A DNA stretch of 64,000 bases from Bacteroides finegoldii DSM 17565 (GTDB lineage Bacteria; Bacteroidota; Bacteroidia; Bacteroidales; Bacteroidaceae). Made by a program: the position numbers and the translations under genes. Location of the stretch: positions 88,635 through 152,634 of the forward strand of contig NZ_GG688329.1 of NCBI RefSeq assembly GCF_000156195.1. The letters run 5' to 3'. Positions 50,065 through 59,247 of the stretch are shown here, in pieces. The notes below the pieces were generated by a model, which was not told the origin of the DNA, made no database searches, and saw nothing but the letters and a program-made list of their open reading frames with translations. The stretch's first letter is position 1, and every line of letters begins with the position of its first letter.

Positions 50065-51419
50065 TGAAAGTGACTGTTATATATCAAATTCTATTGGCTT
50101 CCTTGCTTTTGGTCGGTTGTACAAAGGTAGATCTGTGTGATGAAACTACACATCCGCACGTGGTGGACGGGTTCTCGGTTACATATAATTGGAATGAACT
50201 GGGCTTATCTGCCAATGAAACGCCTGAGAAACTATATTTTGTAGCTACTCGTATCCTGAATACACGGCATATAGTTTATCAGACAGATAAAGATGGAAAC
50301 TTTAAAGTGGAGAAGAGCAAAGAAGAAACGGCAATAACTCCTGATGACGGAAATACTGAAACTTCGGGTGATGGCTCAACCACTCGCGACAATACCGACA
50401 TCACGACTCCCGATGACCAGTCCGAACCTCAGAGTGAGTATCAGCCTGATATCAAGCTTCCTGGAGGTGAATATGTGATGATGGCTTTTACTGATCCGGC
50501 ATATCCGATGGTGAAGAAAGAGAAGAAGGATGAGGACGGGAATGTTGTAAAAGACATGAATGATAATATCGTCATGGAGGAAGTGAAAGATACGAGAGTT
50601 GAATTGCATAATTTGGATGAATTCAAGGAAAACGATGCTGTTCACATGAAAGAAGTAAAAATGCGTCATCATGCATTAGAGAGTGTTACGGATATTGTTC
50701 ATGATACATGGAAGGATTTGAATCCCGGCATTGAACATGTATGGGAGGCAGGTCGTAGATTAATCATTTCCCGTTGTGATTATCTGGAACTGAATGCGGG
50801 GAATAATTATGAACAACCATTCAATTTCACCTCTTTAACTCAGCATATTGATATTAACTTTTACCTGGACTTGGTAGAGGATGGAGAGGGTGAAGATAAA
50901 CAACAGCTGAAACCGGAAGATATCAAATATATTTTTGTCGAAATGTCTGGAATTGTACCGGAAATTTCTCTTTCTACCGGATTGTTGAATACTTCATCTT
51001 TGAAAAGGGTGATTGTGAAAGTGCCTGTTCCTACTACTGGAGAAACTATAACGGAAGAAAGTGGCAAGAAATGCACCACCTTGAAATGTACTGCCTCTAT
51101 GGATGTGTTCGGTTTAGTCGGTGGTATGGATAATTATGCGATTATGGGACCGGGAGTTTGCTGTCTGGCTCTTTCAGTGAAGACCGGAACAAAAGAATTT
51201 ATTTCTAACGGTATAGCCAATCTTTCCAGAAAGATCAAGGAATTAGGCTTGACCGAAGAAACCGGACAGGTGAATGAGCGAAGGAGACTGAAAGATAGCG
51301 GTGAATTGACTATTGATGTCCATTTACGTATCACTCCTTCCGGTGCACAAGGTGGAGCAGGTAGTGATGGAGTAATAGGCTGGGACGATGTAACGAATGA
51401 GATTCATGTGGATATATAA
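50064..51419 (+). CDS. DUF5119 lipoprotein of the fimbria-like operon
   Basis: A 451-residue lipoprotein: signal peptide with lipobox LLLVGC (Cys about 19), then TKVDLCDETTHPH and VTYNWNELGLSANETPEKLYFVATR read in parts, the start of the family DUF5119. A long Asp/Thr-rich low-complexity linker (about residues 92-130) follows, then the beta-rich body. DUF5119 proteins are found with DUF3575 and fimbrillin genes in Bacteroides and are thought to belong to pili or their anchors (family context). The start codon overlaps the previous stop (TAATG), so the genes are translationally coupled. Confidence 0.75.
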   Translation: MKVTVIYQILLASLLLVGCTKVDLCDETTHPHVVDGFSVTYNWNELGLSANETPEKLYFVATRILNTRHIVYQTDKDGNFKVEKSKEETAITPDDGNTETSGDGSTTRDNTDITTPDDQSEPQSEYQPDIKLPGGEYVMMAFTDPAYPMVKKEKKDEDGNVVKDMNDNIVMEEVKDTRVELHNLDEFKENDAVHMKEVKMRHHALESVTDIVHDTWKDLNPGIEHVWEAGRRLIISRCDYLELNAGNNYEQPFNFTSLTQHIDINFYLDLVEDGEGEDKQQLKPEDIKYIFVEMSGIVPEISLSTGLLNTSSLKRVIVKVPVPTTGETITEESGKKCTTLKCTASMDVFGLVGGMDNYAIMGPGVCCLALSVKTGTKEFISNGIANLSRKIKELGLTEETGQVNERRRLKDSGELTIDVHLRITPSGAQGGAGSDGVIGWDDVTNEIHVDI

Positions 51420-51423
51420 AAGT

Positions 51424-52797
51424 ATGATGGAAAGAGGTCAAACATATATAGGCGTAAGACAGGTCTTGTGGGTAGGACTTTGTATGTTGCTGCTGTGCGG
51501 TTGTTCCAGAGGTACGTATGTGGGCGAGTTACCGGAAGATGACGATGCACCTTTGACGGAGAATATTCCTATCGTTTTAGGTTTTGGTGTATCGAGCTTT
51601 GATATATTGACGCGTGGAAGTGGAGCTGTCGAGAGTGGAACAAATTTAGAATTTTGGAAGAATGCGAAGTTCTACGTTTATGCATTTAATAAGAATGTAG
51701 AAACCGATTTGTCTGTTCGTTGGAGTGAGGCAAATGAAGACATTTGTTTATTGGATGCAAACAGACTTTCGGAAGATGGGGGACAATCCTCCAGCCATGG
51801 GAAAGAGGTTCGGGTAAAGGTTGATAATTCGAACTTAATGCCATTCTTTCCTGATGATAAAACAGGCTCACAGGATATTTACTATAATATGAAGCATACG
51901 GATTGGCCGTATAACTTCTTTGCTTATTATCTGGATGATTTGGATTTAACACAACTTCAATGCGTTCGGGAGAAGAATCGTATTTATTATGATGTAGAGT
52001 TGGATGGGCGTAGGGATTTTATGTCTTCTGTGGCCAATCCCAAATTGCAGGAAGATAAATATGCAAATAATCCCTATAAACAAAAAATCATGGACCGTGC
52101 ATATAGCGCCTATTCTGCTAGTCATGGTTTGAATCCAGTGTTTAGTTTTCAGCACCATTTGGTACGTCTGCGATTTGTAATCTGCCGTCCGGAGGAGGGT
52201 GGAAGTGTACCTTCTATCAATGAAAGTTTGGTTGTAAAAAAGGTTAGTGTAAAATCTAAAGTTCGGGGACGTTTTACCGTTGCTGTCAATGATATAGATG
52301 CGGATGATGCAGGAAAAACTCATGTAGGGCTATCTTTTAATAGAGAAGACTACGCGTCGGAGGAGGCTTATGCGAATAGTGAAGACTATCTGTACTTGTT
52401 GAAAAAGAATGGTGAGGAGATAGGGAGTGACGGATGGTGTCGGGTAATTGACTGCAAGAAGTATTCAGAGTTAAGTGCGGAAGATAAAAAGAAGCCTTCT
52501 TTTTTAGGAAAAGAAGATGAGAATGATAATAGCGGTGCCAGCTTGTTATTAGCGCCTGCTACTACTTATTCGGCACGTATCTTTTTGGATGAAGATAAGT
52601 CGAGTGACCCAGGACATGGATTTGTAGATGTTGATTTGGAGCCTGGTGGAGGAGCTGGTTTTGTAGCAGGTGGTGCGTATGTAATCTATTTAACAATTAA
52701 TAGTTTATCTGATATTAAACCTAATGTTGAAATCGGTGAATGGACACCGGGTGGAGAAACTATATTAGATCCGGATGGGGAATTTGAAGATAAATAA
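51424..52797 (+). CDS. Fimbrillin-like lipoprotein 1
   Basis: A 457-residue lipoprotein with lipobox MLLLCGC and acidic residues after the Cys. The motif ILTRGSG, sequences such as FYVYAFNK and WPYNFFAYYLDDLD, and the end IGEWTPGGETILDPDGEFED agree with the fimbrillin (Mfa/FimA-like, beta-sandwich) family, in which a Gingipain-like cut after an Arg and strand donation lead to pilus assembly. The start at 51424 (MMERG) is used since an earlier ATG overlaps the previous gene by 23 bp. It lacks clear subunit assignment; a tip or anchor subunit is possible. Confidence 0.72.
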   Translation: MMERGQTYIGVRQVLWVGLCMLLLCGCSRGTYVGELPEDDDAPLTENIPIVLGFGVSSFDILTRGSGAVESGTNLEFWKNAKFYVYAFNKNVETDLSVRWSEANEDICLLDANRLSEDGGQSSSHGKEVRVKVDNSNLMPFFPDDKTGSQDIYYNMKHTDWPYNFFAYYLDDLDLTQLQCVREKNRIYYDVELDGRRDFMSSVANPKLQEDKYANNPYKQKIMDRAYSAYSASHGLNPVFSFQHHLVRLRFVICRPEEGGSVPSINESLVVKKVSVKSKVRGRFTVAVNDIDADDAGKTHVGLSFNREDYASEEAYANSEDYLYLLKKNGEEIGSDGWCRVIDCKKYSELSAEDKKKPSFLGKEDENDNSGASLLLAPATTYSARIFLDEDKSSDPGHGFVDVDLEPGGGAGFVAGGAYVIYLTINSLSDIKPNVEIGEWTPGGETILDPDGEFEDK

Positions 52798-52841
52798 AAT
52801 GTGAAATTCAAATATATTTATTAATTTAAATTGTATTATTT

Positions 52842-54125
52842 ATGAAACGATTTCTTCTTTATGCAATGATGACAGCCGGAGTGTTGGCGTCTTGTTCACA
52901 GGGTGAGAATGATGGTTTACCTCAAGATGATTCTGTAAATGGAGGTACTGATGCAGCTCCTATTCTATTGTCGGCTGTGGCTCCTTCAGCTTCTGTTGAG
53001 GCTTCGACAAGAAGTGCAGGTACTGTTGGTGGGAAAGGTGACGCTAATGTTTGGAGTGGTCAAAGATTGCATATTTTTGCATTCCAAAAAGACGCAACTA
53101 CTGGTGAAACTTATGGTGATAAAATTACAGGTGATAAGACTTTCTTTGATAAGATTGGTATTGCTGCCAGTGACAATGAAACCGTAGTTAAATGGGAAAA
53201 TGATCAGACTTTATATTTCCCTCGTAGTGGTGCTTATGATTTCTTTGGTTACTATGCAGATGATGCATTGGGAGCAAATCCAACTTATGAAACAGGAACA
53301 AATACATTATATGCAAACTTTACAATTGATGGCTCTCAGGATCTTATGATTGCTAAAGCAAAATTGTCAACAGAACAGGAGGCTGCACTTGGCGATGACA
53401 AGTATAAAGCATATAGTGCATATACTGCTCGTAAAGGATATCAACCAGCAATGACATTTGAACACTTATTGACTCGTTTAACTTTTAATATACAGGGTAT
53501 GGGCGATCAAGGTCCGGAAAATGTATATGTAAAGAGTATTCGTGTTAAATCAAGAAATACAGGTAAATTGGTTTTTGCTTATGTAACAGATACTGATAAG
53601 GGGGCTGTTTTTGACCAATTTACACCGGAGACTCTCCCTTTCTTATATCTGAAAGAGAGAAATATGCAAGGTGTTATGCAGGCATTGGACGCAGACATTA
53701 CTTTCACAGAGGCTGACCTGACTGAGGATATAAAAGATTTCAAAGGTACTATCGGAAAATACCATGCGTCTGCAACTGGTGCTGCAAATGCGACTCCCGT
53801 AGGAGAAGCTTTGTTGGTTGAACCGGGTGTAACATCGTATGCCCTTGAAGTGGATGTTGTACAATATTATAATAAAAATGGTAAGATAATAACAGATTTA
53901 ACTCAACGTGAAAATACTTATAAGTTGAATTTGGACATTGCTAAAGTTGCTCCTCCTAAAGGTGAACCGACTCCCACAATATTTGAAGCTTCTAAATCTT
54001 ACGATGTAACTATTCAGGTACATGGCTTAACTGAGATAACTCTTACTGCTAAATTGGGCGAATGGAAAGATGGAGGAAGTATTGTGTTCGATCCTGATAA
54101 TGATTTTTCAAATGATGTAAAATAA
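52842..54125 (+). CDS. Fimbrillin-like lipoprotein 2
   Basis: A 427-residue lipoprotein with lipobox VLASC (Cys about 18). It has the STRSAG motif about residue 56 (a possible Arg cleavage site), the strand motif WSGQRLHIFAFQ, the YDFFGYYADDA motif and the end LGEWKDGGSIVFDPD, which matches the ends of the neighbouring fimbrillins. Of the four it is the most typical of the family and might be the main shaft subunit, but this is a guess. It is 44 bases after the previous gene and 3 bases before the next. The gene is visibly AT-rich compared with housekeeping genes here. Confidence 0.74.
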   Translation: MKRFLLYAMMTAGVLASCSQGENDGLPQDDSVNGGTDAAPILLSAVAPSASVEASTRSAGTVGGKGDANVWSGQRLHIFAFQKDATTGETYGDKITGDKTFFDKIGIAASDNETVVKWENDQTLYFPRSGAYDFFGYYADDALGANPTYETGTNTLYANFTIDGSQDLMIAKAKLSTEQEAALGDDKYKAYSAYTARKGYQPAMTFEHLLTRLTFNIQGMGDQGPENVYVKSIRVKSRNTGKLVFAYVTDTDKGAVFDQFTPETLPFLYLKERNMQGVMQALDADITFTEADLTEDIKDFKGTIGKYHASATGAANATPVGEALLVEPGVTSYALEVDVVQYYNKNGKIITDLTQRENTYKLNLDIAKVAPPKGEPTPTIFEASKSYDVTIQVHGLTEITLTAKLGEWKDGGSIVFDPDNDFSNDVK

Positions 54126-54128
54126 GTA

Positions 54129-55226
54129 ATGAATATGAAAAAGAATCTTTTATATGTAATGGCAATGGCCGCTGTTTTCGCAGGCTGTTCAAGTGGTGAA
54201 GGTTTTGACGAAAAAGAAGGAAATAATACTCCAGTAGAACCGGTAGATAATAGTGAAGTCGAAATAGCTTTTGGAAAAGCAACTACGGTGAGTGCAGTGC
54301 AACAGTATAATAATACTAGAGCAGCTCTTGGGGATACCTGGAACGGTGAACAAATTGGAATTTGGGGAGTAGATCGTTCAGAAACTGCAGAATGGAACTT
54401 GGTTAGTTCTCATATATTTGGGCAAACTGATCCTGTGACTGCTACGGTTGCAAGTGGTGGAGATGTGACTTTTGATAATGGCCCTTATTACTATCCGATG
54501 AGTTCTAAAGTTAATTATAGTTTCTATTCTTGTTATCCGGTCGTTAGAACTGCTGTTGCTGCTAGGAGGTCGATTTCTTGTCCATATACAATTGATGGTA
54601 AGACTGATATTATGTGGGGAAGTGCAGTTTGTGAAGATAAGATGGTCGATGGTGTTACATACTCAGGTTATAATGCATTATATTTTCGTAAAGTGGTTGA
54701 CGCACCTGTTCCTGATTTGAAATTTCAACATTGCTTGACTAGATTAAACTTTGTAGTTCAAAAAGGAATTGAAGGGGGAGGAAAACCTGTCCCTGTTGCT
54801 GTTCAAGATATAAAAGTCTTGAATGTTCCTACTGCGGCTAATTTAACAGTTGTGGGAGATGGTGCTGGAACCTTGACAGAGTCTGGTGCAACAGGTGAGT
54901 TGTCTTTGTATAATGGAGATACTCCTTCTTTTGATACGATTGTTGTTCCTGAACTTGGTCAAGAAAAAGCATTGGGAACAGTGCTGTTAATGCCTTCAAA
55001 AACAAAAGAATATGAGTTGGAAGTTACTTTGGTAGCCCTCGACGAGAATAACACTCCTACTGGAAAACCAGAAAAGGGTATTGTGAAAATTAACAGTAAA
55101 GTCGATTTCGCTCCTAATACCAAATATAAAGTCACTTTGACAGTGTATGGATTACAGATAGTCCAGGTTCATGCTACATTGGGTAAGTGGGAAACCGGAG
55201 AGGATATAACTCAAGAGGTCAATTAA
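54129..55226 (+). CDS. Fimbrillin-like lipoprotein 3
   Basis: A 365-residue lipoprotein: lipobox VFAGC, then Ser/Glu-rich linker, NNTRAALGDTWNGEQIGIWG (Arg followed by hydrophobic residues as in fimbrillin cleavage sites), a NYSFYSCYPVV block and the final strand HATLGKWETGEDI. The order matches the fimbrillin fold seen in its neighbours. It starts 3 bases after the previous stop. It is AT-rich. Its role within the pilus is unknown. Confidence 0.72.
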   Translation: MNMKKNLLYVMAMAAVFAGCSSGEGFDEKEGNNTPVEPVDNSEVEIAFGKATTVSAVQQYNNTRAALGDTWNGEQIGIWGVDRSETAEWNLVSSHIFGQTDPVTATVASGGDVTFDNGPYYYPMSSKVNYSFYSCYPVVRTAVAARRSISCPYTIDGKTDIMWGSAVCEDKMVDGVTYSGYNALYFRKVVDAPVPDLKFQHCLTRLNFVVQKGIEGGGKPVPVAVQDIKVLNVPTAANLTVVGDGAGTLTESGATGELSLYNGDTPSFDTIVVPELGQEKALGTVLLMPSKTKEYELEVTLVALDENNTPTGKPEKGIVKINSKVDFAPNTKYKVTLTVYGLQIVQVHATLGKWETGEDITQEVN

Positions 55227-55243
55227 ACATTAAAAAAGTGTTT

Positions 55244-56302
55244 ATGAATAAATGGATATTAGGTGTATCGGTTATATTATTTTTACTGACATCTTGTAGT
55301 AAAGATAATGATGAGGGTACACCTCAATCTGATGATATAATGAATGGAGGGGCTGAATTGAAATTCAGCTCCGATGTTCTTTCGTCTATCGTGGTTGACG
55401 TTGATCCTACTAGAAGTTCGACTCGTGCGCCATTGAGCTCTTTTGAGAACAACTCTCAAATTGGAATTTATGGAATACCGGGAGTTGATGGAGGGAAGAA
55501 TGAATCATGTAATTTGCGTGATTGTAAATTTGAATCCGATTTTCAAAAATATTTGTTTAATGGTCGATATACCTATGTTTCTGGGTATGACGAATTACAA
55601 TCGGAATTTCAGGCTACATATCCATCACGAGCAAATCCTGCTTTATATTTGTATGGGTATTATCCTTATACGGACAAGGCGGAATATCGTGAAATTGCCG
55701 GAGCTTCTCAGTGGGCTGTTCCATGGCAACTAGATACTGACAATATGGCTAATACAATAGACTATCTTTATACAGGTGAAAAATTCGTTCGATATTCAGA
55801 ATGGGGACTCAATCCAATTACTTTGGAGTTTCAACATGCCTTTGGTAGAGTGGATTTTAAGTTCTATACGACGAGTATGGCTGTTCTTAATAAGAATTAT
55901 ACTGTAGAGTCTGTTACAATAACTTGTATTTCCGGTAAAAAAGGTTGGATGGCAATTGCCAATGGAAGTATGTCATTTACAACAGAGCAATTTACTTCTA
56001 CATATAAAGTCGTGGATGGTTCTGTCGCATGGAATATACCAGGTGAACCGGCAGCTCGTTTTATGTTTCCTCATACTCAGACGCTGATAAAAGAAGTGAC
56101 TTGTGTTATGAGAAGCGGAGCTGGAGAGGTTAAGAAATATACTATTTATGATCAATATTCCGGTTATACAATTCCGGTACGGCAAGGAGAAATAACAAAT
56201 ATGAATGTTAAATTCTTGCCAAAAGATGCATCCATCTCATCTGCAGTCGATGTAAATTCATGGGATAGCAATACGACTATTGATAAAGATGTAAAGTTAT
56301 AA
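55244..56302 (+). CDS. Fimbrillin-like lipoprotein 4
   Basis: A 352-residue lipoprotein starting at MNKWILGVSV with lipobox LLTSC. It has SSTRAPLSSFENNSQIGIYG (Arg site then the first strand), YLYGYYPYTDKAEYRE, and the last segment VDVNSWDSNTTIDKDV. These are again fimbrillin-type. The chosen ATG lies 17 bases after the previous stop; a longer open frame overlaps the preceding gene and is not favoured. It ends the lipoprotein block of the operon and is followed 7 bases later by the second DUF3575 gene. Confidence 0.72.
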   Translation: MNKWILGVSVILFLLTSCSKDNDEGTPQSDDIMNGGAELKFSSDVLSSIVVDVDPTRSSTRAPLSSFENNSQIGIYGIPGVDGGKNESCNLRDCKFESDFQKYLFNGRYTYVSGYDELQSEFQATYPSRANPALYLYGYYPYTDKAEYREIAGASQWAVPWQLDTDNMANTIDYLYTGEKFVRYSEWGLNPITLEFQHAFGRVDFKFYTTSMAVLNKNYTVESVTITCISGKKGWMAIANGSMSFTTEQFTSTYKVVDGSVAWNIPGEPAARFMFPHTQTLIKEVTCVMRSGAGEVKKYTIYDQYSGYTIPVRQGEITNMNVKFLPKDASISSAVDVNSWDSNTTIDKDVKL

Positions 56303-56309
56303 TAACGAC

Positions 56310-56876
56310 ATGACACGAATCGTAAAATATCTGTTCTTCTTTATTTTGCTGCTTGGAGCTGGAGCACAAGAGATGTGCGCCCAGCAAATAGCAGTGAAAA
56401 CCAATGGCTTGTCACTTTTGGCAGGAGTGCCTAACTTAGGATGTGAACTTGTAGTGGGAGAACGCTCCAGTGTTGATTTAAGTTTCTATGGAGGATACAA
56501 ACCTTGGGGGACAGATATCAAGCTTATCGGAGTACAGCCGGAGTATCGATATTGGTTTAACGGACGTCCTATGGTGCGTGAATACATCGGTATATCCGCT
56601 TTAGGTGCGAGCTATGATATGCATCTGGGAAAACATATTTACGATGGAGATGCCATAGGTATTGGTATAACGATGGGATATTCAATGGTATTGGGAAAAC
56701 GCTTGAACCTTGAATTTTCGGCAGGTTTCGGAGCCGTTTGTTTCTGGCACCAACAATACTATGAGAATGATAATTTTGAGGATTATCTGATAAATAATCC
56801 GGGAAAGACGAATGCGCATGGATATAAATTGTTTCCAGCCAAGTTAGCGGTTTCTATTTCTTATATTATTAGATAG
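56310..56876 (+). CDS. Small DUF3575-family protein
   Basis: A 188-residue exported protein: signal peptide (FFFILLLGAGAQEMCAQQ), then KTNGLSLLAGVPNLGCELVVGE and eight or so strands, with GIGITMGYSMVLGKRLNLEFSAG read in parts and the end LAVSISYIIR. It is the compact form of the DUF3575 barrel, which the first gene of this operon carries in a longer version. Having two DUF3575 proteins, at the front and after the fimbrillins, suggests two different positions in an outer-membrane complex. The next gene starts 21 bases downstream. Confidence 0.8.
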   Translation: MTRIVKYLFFFILLLGAGAQEMCAQQIAVKTNGLSLLAGVPNLGCELVVGERSSVDLSFYGGYKPWGTDIKLIGVQPEYRYWFNGRPMVREYIGISALGASYDMHLGKHIYDGDAIGIGITMGYSMVLGKRLNLEFSAGFGAVCFWHQQYYENDNFEDYLINNPGKTNAHGYKLFPAKLAVSISYIIR

Positions 56877-56897
56877 TTAGAAAGTGAGATTGTAGAT

Positions 56898-59231
56898 ATG
56901 AAAGTAAATTTGATAAGGGTGAACGGAGCTATGAGAATAGCTTTTCTATTGATATGTTATTTAGCTACTTGTGTTCAGTTGAATGCGCAAGCCCCCAAAT
57001 TAGTGATGGGACGTATTTTGGACAAAGAAGCATCCGAGAAGAAACGCAAACCTGTCCCGTTTGATATTTCTTCTATTGGTGACATAAAGATTTATTATTT
57101 CAATACCGTTCAAGAAGGAAAGGATATGGAAGCGGCACTGAACAAAGACAATATCAGTTTGACCCTTTCAGCCATGTACGAAGTACCCGATGCGACGGGA
57201 GCTTATCAGATTACTTTACCGGAGACCGGTTCATTGGTTATCAAAGTAAGTACGGCGCCCGCTGTATTTGAAGCAATCAGTGGTCGACGGGAGATTACTA
57301 CGTATGTAGATATGGGACACATGATTAGTCAGGTAACCGTTGTGGGGCAACGTACGGAGGTTACGTCCATGCCCGAAACGCCTGATCAGTATGGAGATAT
57401 GATTATTTTGAACGGAGCGAAAGTTGCAGTTCCTCCACGTATTGGAAAGGACAATGCCCGAATGATCGTACAGCCATACGTGATAAATAATAGTAAAGGA
57501 AAGAAAGTTGAAATGTATCGTCTGCCTCGTGTATACGATGGTTCGCAATATTATCTGACTCAGGACCGTCGTATGGGATATGATATAACCCGGGATTCGC
57601 TGGACGCTTTTATCATTGAAAACGAACCCCTCTCAGCGGAGAAGGCTTCCTATATGTGGAATGATACAATCAAACTATCCAATGCGCAAGATAACTTTCA
57701 AGTGCTGGCTCTTATGCAGATGGAAGATTATACGCGTCCTTATTACGAGCGCTTGTTGGAGCTCTCTACCCGTAGCCCCAGACGTCCGTTACGTTTCCTC
57801 GAATATTCGCTCGACCAGTATGAACTGGACCCTAAGAAATATGAGGAAAAACCGAAAGTTGAACGCCGTACCGGTGTGGAAGACATTTCTTTGAGCTTCT
57901 TACTGGGGAAGGCGGAATTGGATCCTGAAGATCCTAATAATGAAGTACAGTTGAATAAACTGAAAGCGAAACTGTTGGAGGTGGTAAATGGCGAAAGTTC
58001 TACTTTGAAAGAGCTTCATTTGTATAGCGTTTCGTCACCGGAAGGTTCTTATGCGTCTAATATGGCTTTGTCGCAACGTCGTCTGGCGTATGCACGTTCG
58101 TTGGTGTACTCTGTTATTCCGGCTCATACGATGCAACGTTTGTATACTTATACACCTAATGATTCGCGAGTTGCTACTTGGTTGGAGGTAGCGGATTTGC
58201 TGGAGCAAGATACGCTGGCTGCGGAGGCTGCCGCTATTCGCGAAATTGTAGAGAAATACCCGAAGAACCAAGACCAGCAATTTCGGCAAGTAGCTGCTTT
58301 ACCATATTATAGTACTATTATAAAAAGCCATCTTCCCAAATTGCGTTCAATGAAGTGCGAATATACCGCAGAAATTTATCGTGCCTTGACGAAGGAGGAA
58401 ATATTGAATCGTTACCGGAATGATCCTGATTATCATTCGGGAAAAAAGAATTTTGCTTTGTATGAATACTGGCACTTATTCAATATGGTGAAAGATCCTA
58501 AGGAATTGGAGGAGCTGTATCGCCGTGCATATCACTATTCTCAAGAATTGACGGGTGGAAAACCGTGGGTGCTGGCTGCTAATAATTTAGCGGTGGCTTA
58601 CTTGAAACGCGATACGGTGGATACGGAAGTATTGAAGCCGTTAATTGATTTCTCAGTGAGAGGCTGTAATGTGGAGCGTACGTTTGACGGACGTGTGATT
58701 GGTATTGATAATGTTGAGGAGGTGGTAGCCAATCAACTTGCCATGTATTTGAAGAAGGGAGATTTTTCGGAGGCCAGTCGTCTGGCGCAATTGCTGCCCG
58801 ACAATGAGAAGAACAAGAAGATAAAGGCATTTGCGTTCTGCTTGGGAGGATATTATAAAGTGACCAGCGGATTGAATGATGCGGAAATAGCCCGTCGTCT
58901 GGAAACATTTGAATTGGTCAAGAATAGTTCTCCTCTTAATAATGTCGTGATGTGTCTGGCGATGAAGACACACGCATGGAATGAAAAAGCGGAGAAAGCA
59001 TTGGAGGATTTACCCGCAGACGATCCGAAGACGATGTATCTGAAAGCGGTGTTATATTGTCGTAAAGGAGACTTTTATGCCATGCAGGCAGAAGAGGCGT
59101 TGACAAACTGTTTCAAGAAGGACAGCAGTTATATCTCAATAGCCGAATGGGATGGAGATATCAGTGAAGACTGTTTCAAATATGCTAAGATGGGGTATGA
59201 AGATGCAATGACTACGGGAGGAAATGAATAG
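56898..59231 (+). CDS. Exported 777-residue protein with OmpA-like module
   Basis: This protein has a signal peptide (about residues 1-30), an N-terminal part of beta type up to about 190, and then an OmpA/MotB-like module (about 328-425). The latter has the typical SVSSPEGSYASNMALSQRR, where OmpA proteins have a similar xSxPxG...N..LS..RA. After this there is a helical, TPR-like half (about 430-777, e.g. WVLAANNLAVAYLKRD, FSEASRLAQLLPDNEKNKK). The OmpA module may grip peptidoglycan, and the helical part may bind partners. It is probably a periplasmic link between wall and the outer-membrane proteins of this operon. I do not recognise a named family for the full length; DUF3868-type fimbrial proteins are comparable in plan. 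Confidence 0.65.
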   Translation: MKVNLIRVNGAMRIAFLLICYLATCVQLNAQAPKLVMGRILDKEASEKKRKPVPFDISSIGDIKIYYFNTVQEGKDMEAALNKDNISLTLSAMYEVPDATGAYQITLPETGSLVIKVSTAPAVFEAISGRREITTYVDMGHMISQVTVVGQRTEVTSMPETPDQYGDMIILNGAKVAVPPRIGKDNARMIVQPYVINNSKGKKVEMYRLPRVYDGSQYYLTQDRRMGYDITRDSLDAFIIENEPLSAEKASYMWNDTIKLSNAQDNFQVLALMQMEDYTRPYYERLLELSTRSPRRPLRFLEYSLDQYELDPKKYEEKPKVERRTGVEDISLSFLLGKAELDPEDPNNEVQLNKLKAKLLEVVNGESSTLKELHLYSVSSPEGSYASNMALSQRRLAYARSLVYSVIPAHTMQRLYTYTPNDSRVATWLEVADLLEQDTLAAEAAAIREIVEKYPKNQDQQFRQVAALPYYSTIIKSHLPKLRSMKCEYTAEIYRALTKEEILNRYRNDPDYHSGKKNFALYEYWHLFNMVKDPKELEELYRRAYHYSQELTGGKPWVLAANNLAVAYLKRDTVDTEVLKPLIDFSVRGCNVERTFDGRVIGIDNVEEVVANQLAMYLKKGDFSEASRLAQLLPDNEKNKKIKAFAFCLGGYYKVTSGLNDAEIARRLETFELVKNSSPLNNVVMCLAMKTHAWNEKAEKALEDLPADDPKTMYLKAVLYCRKGDFYAMQAEEALTNCFKKDSSYISIAEWDGDISEDCFKYAKMGYEDAMTTGGNE

Positions 59232-59247
59232 CTTAAATAGATAAATA

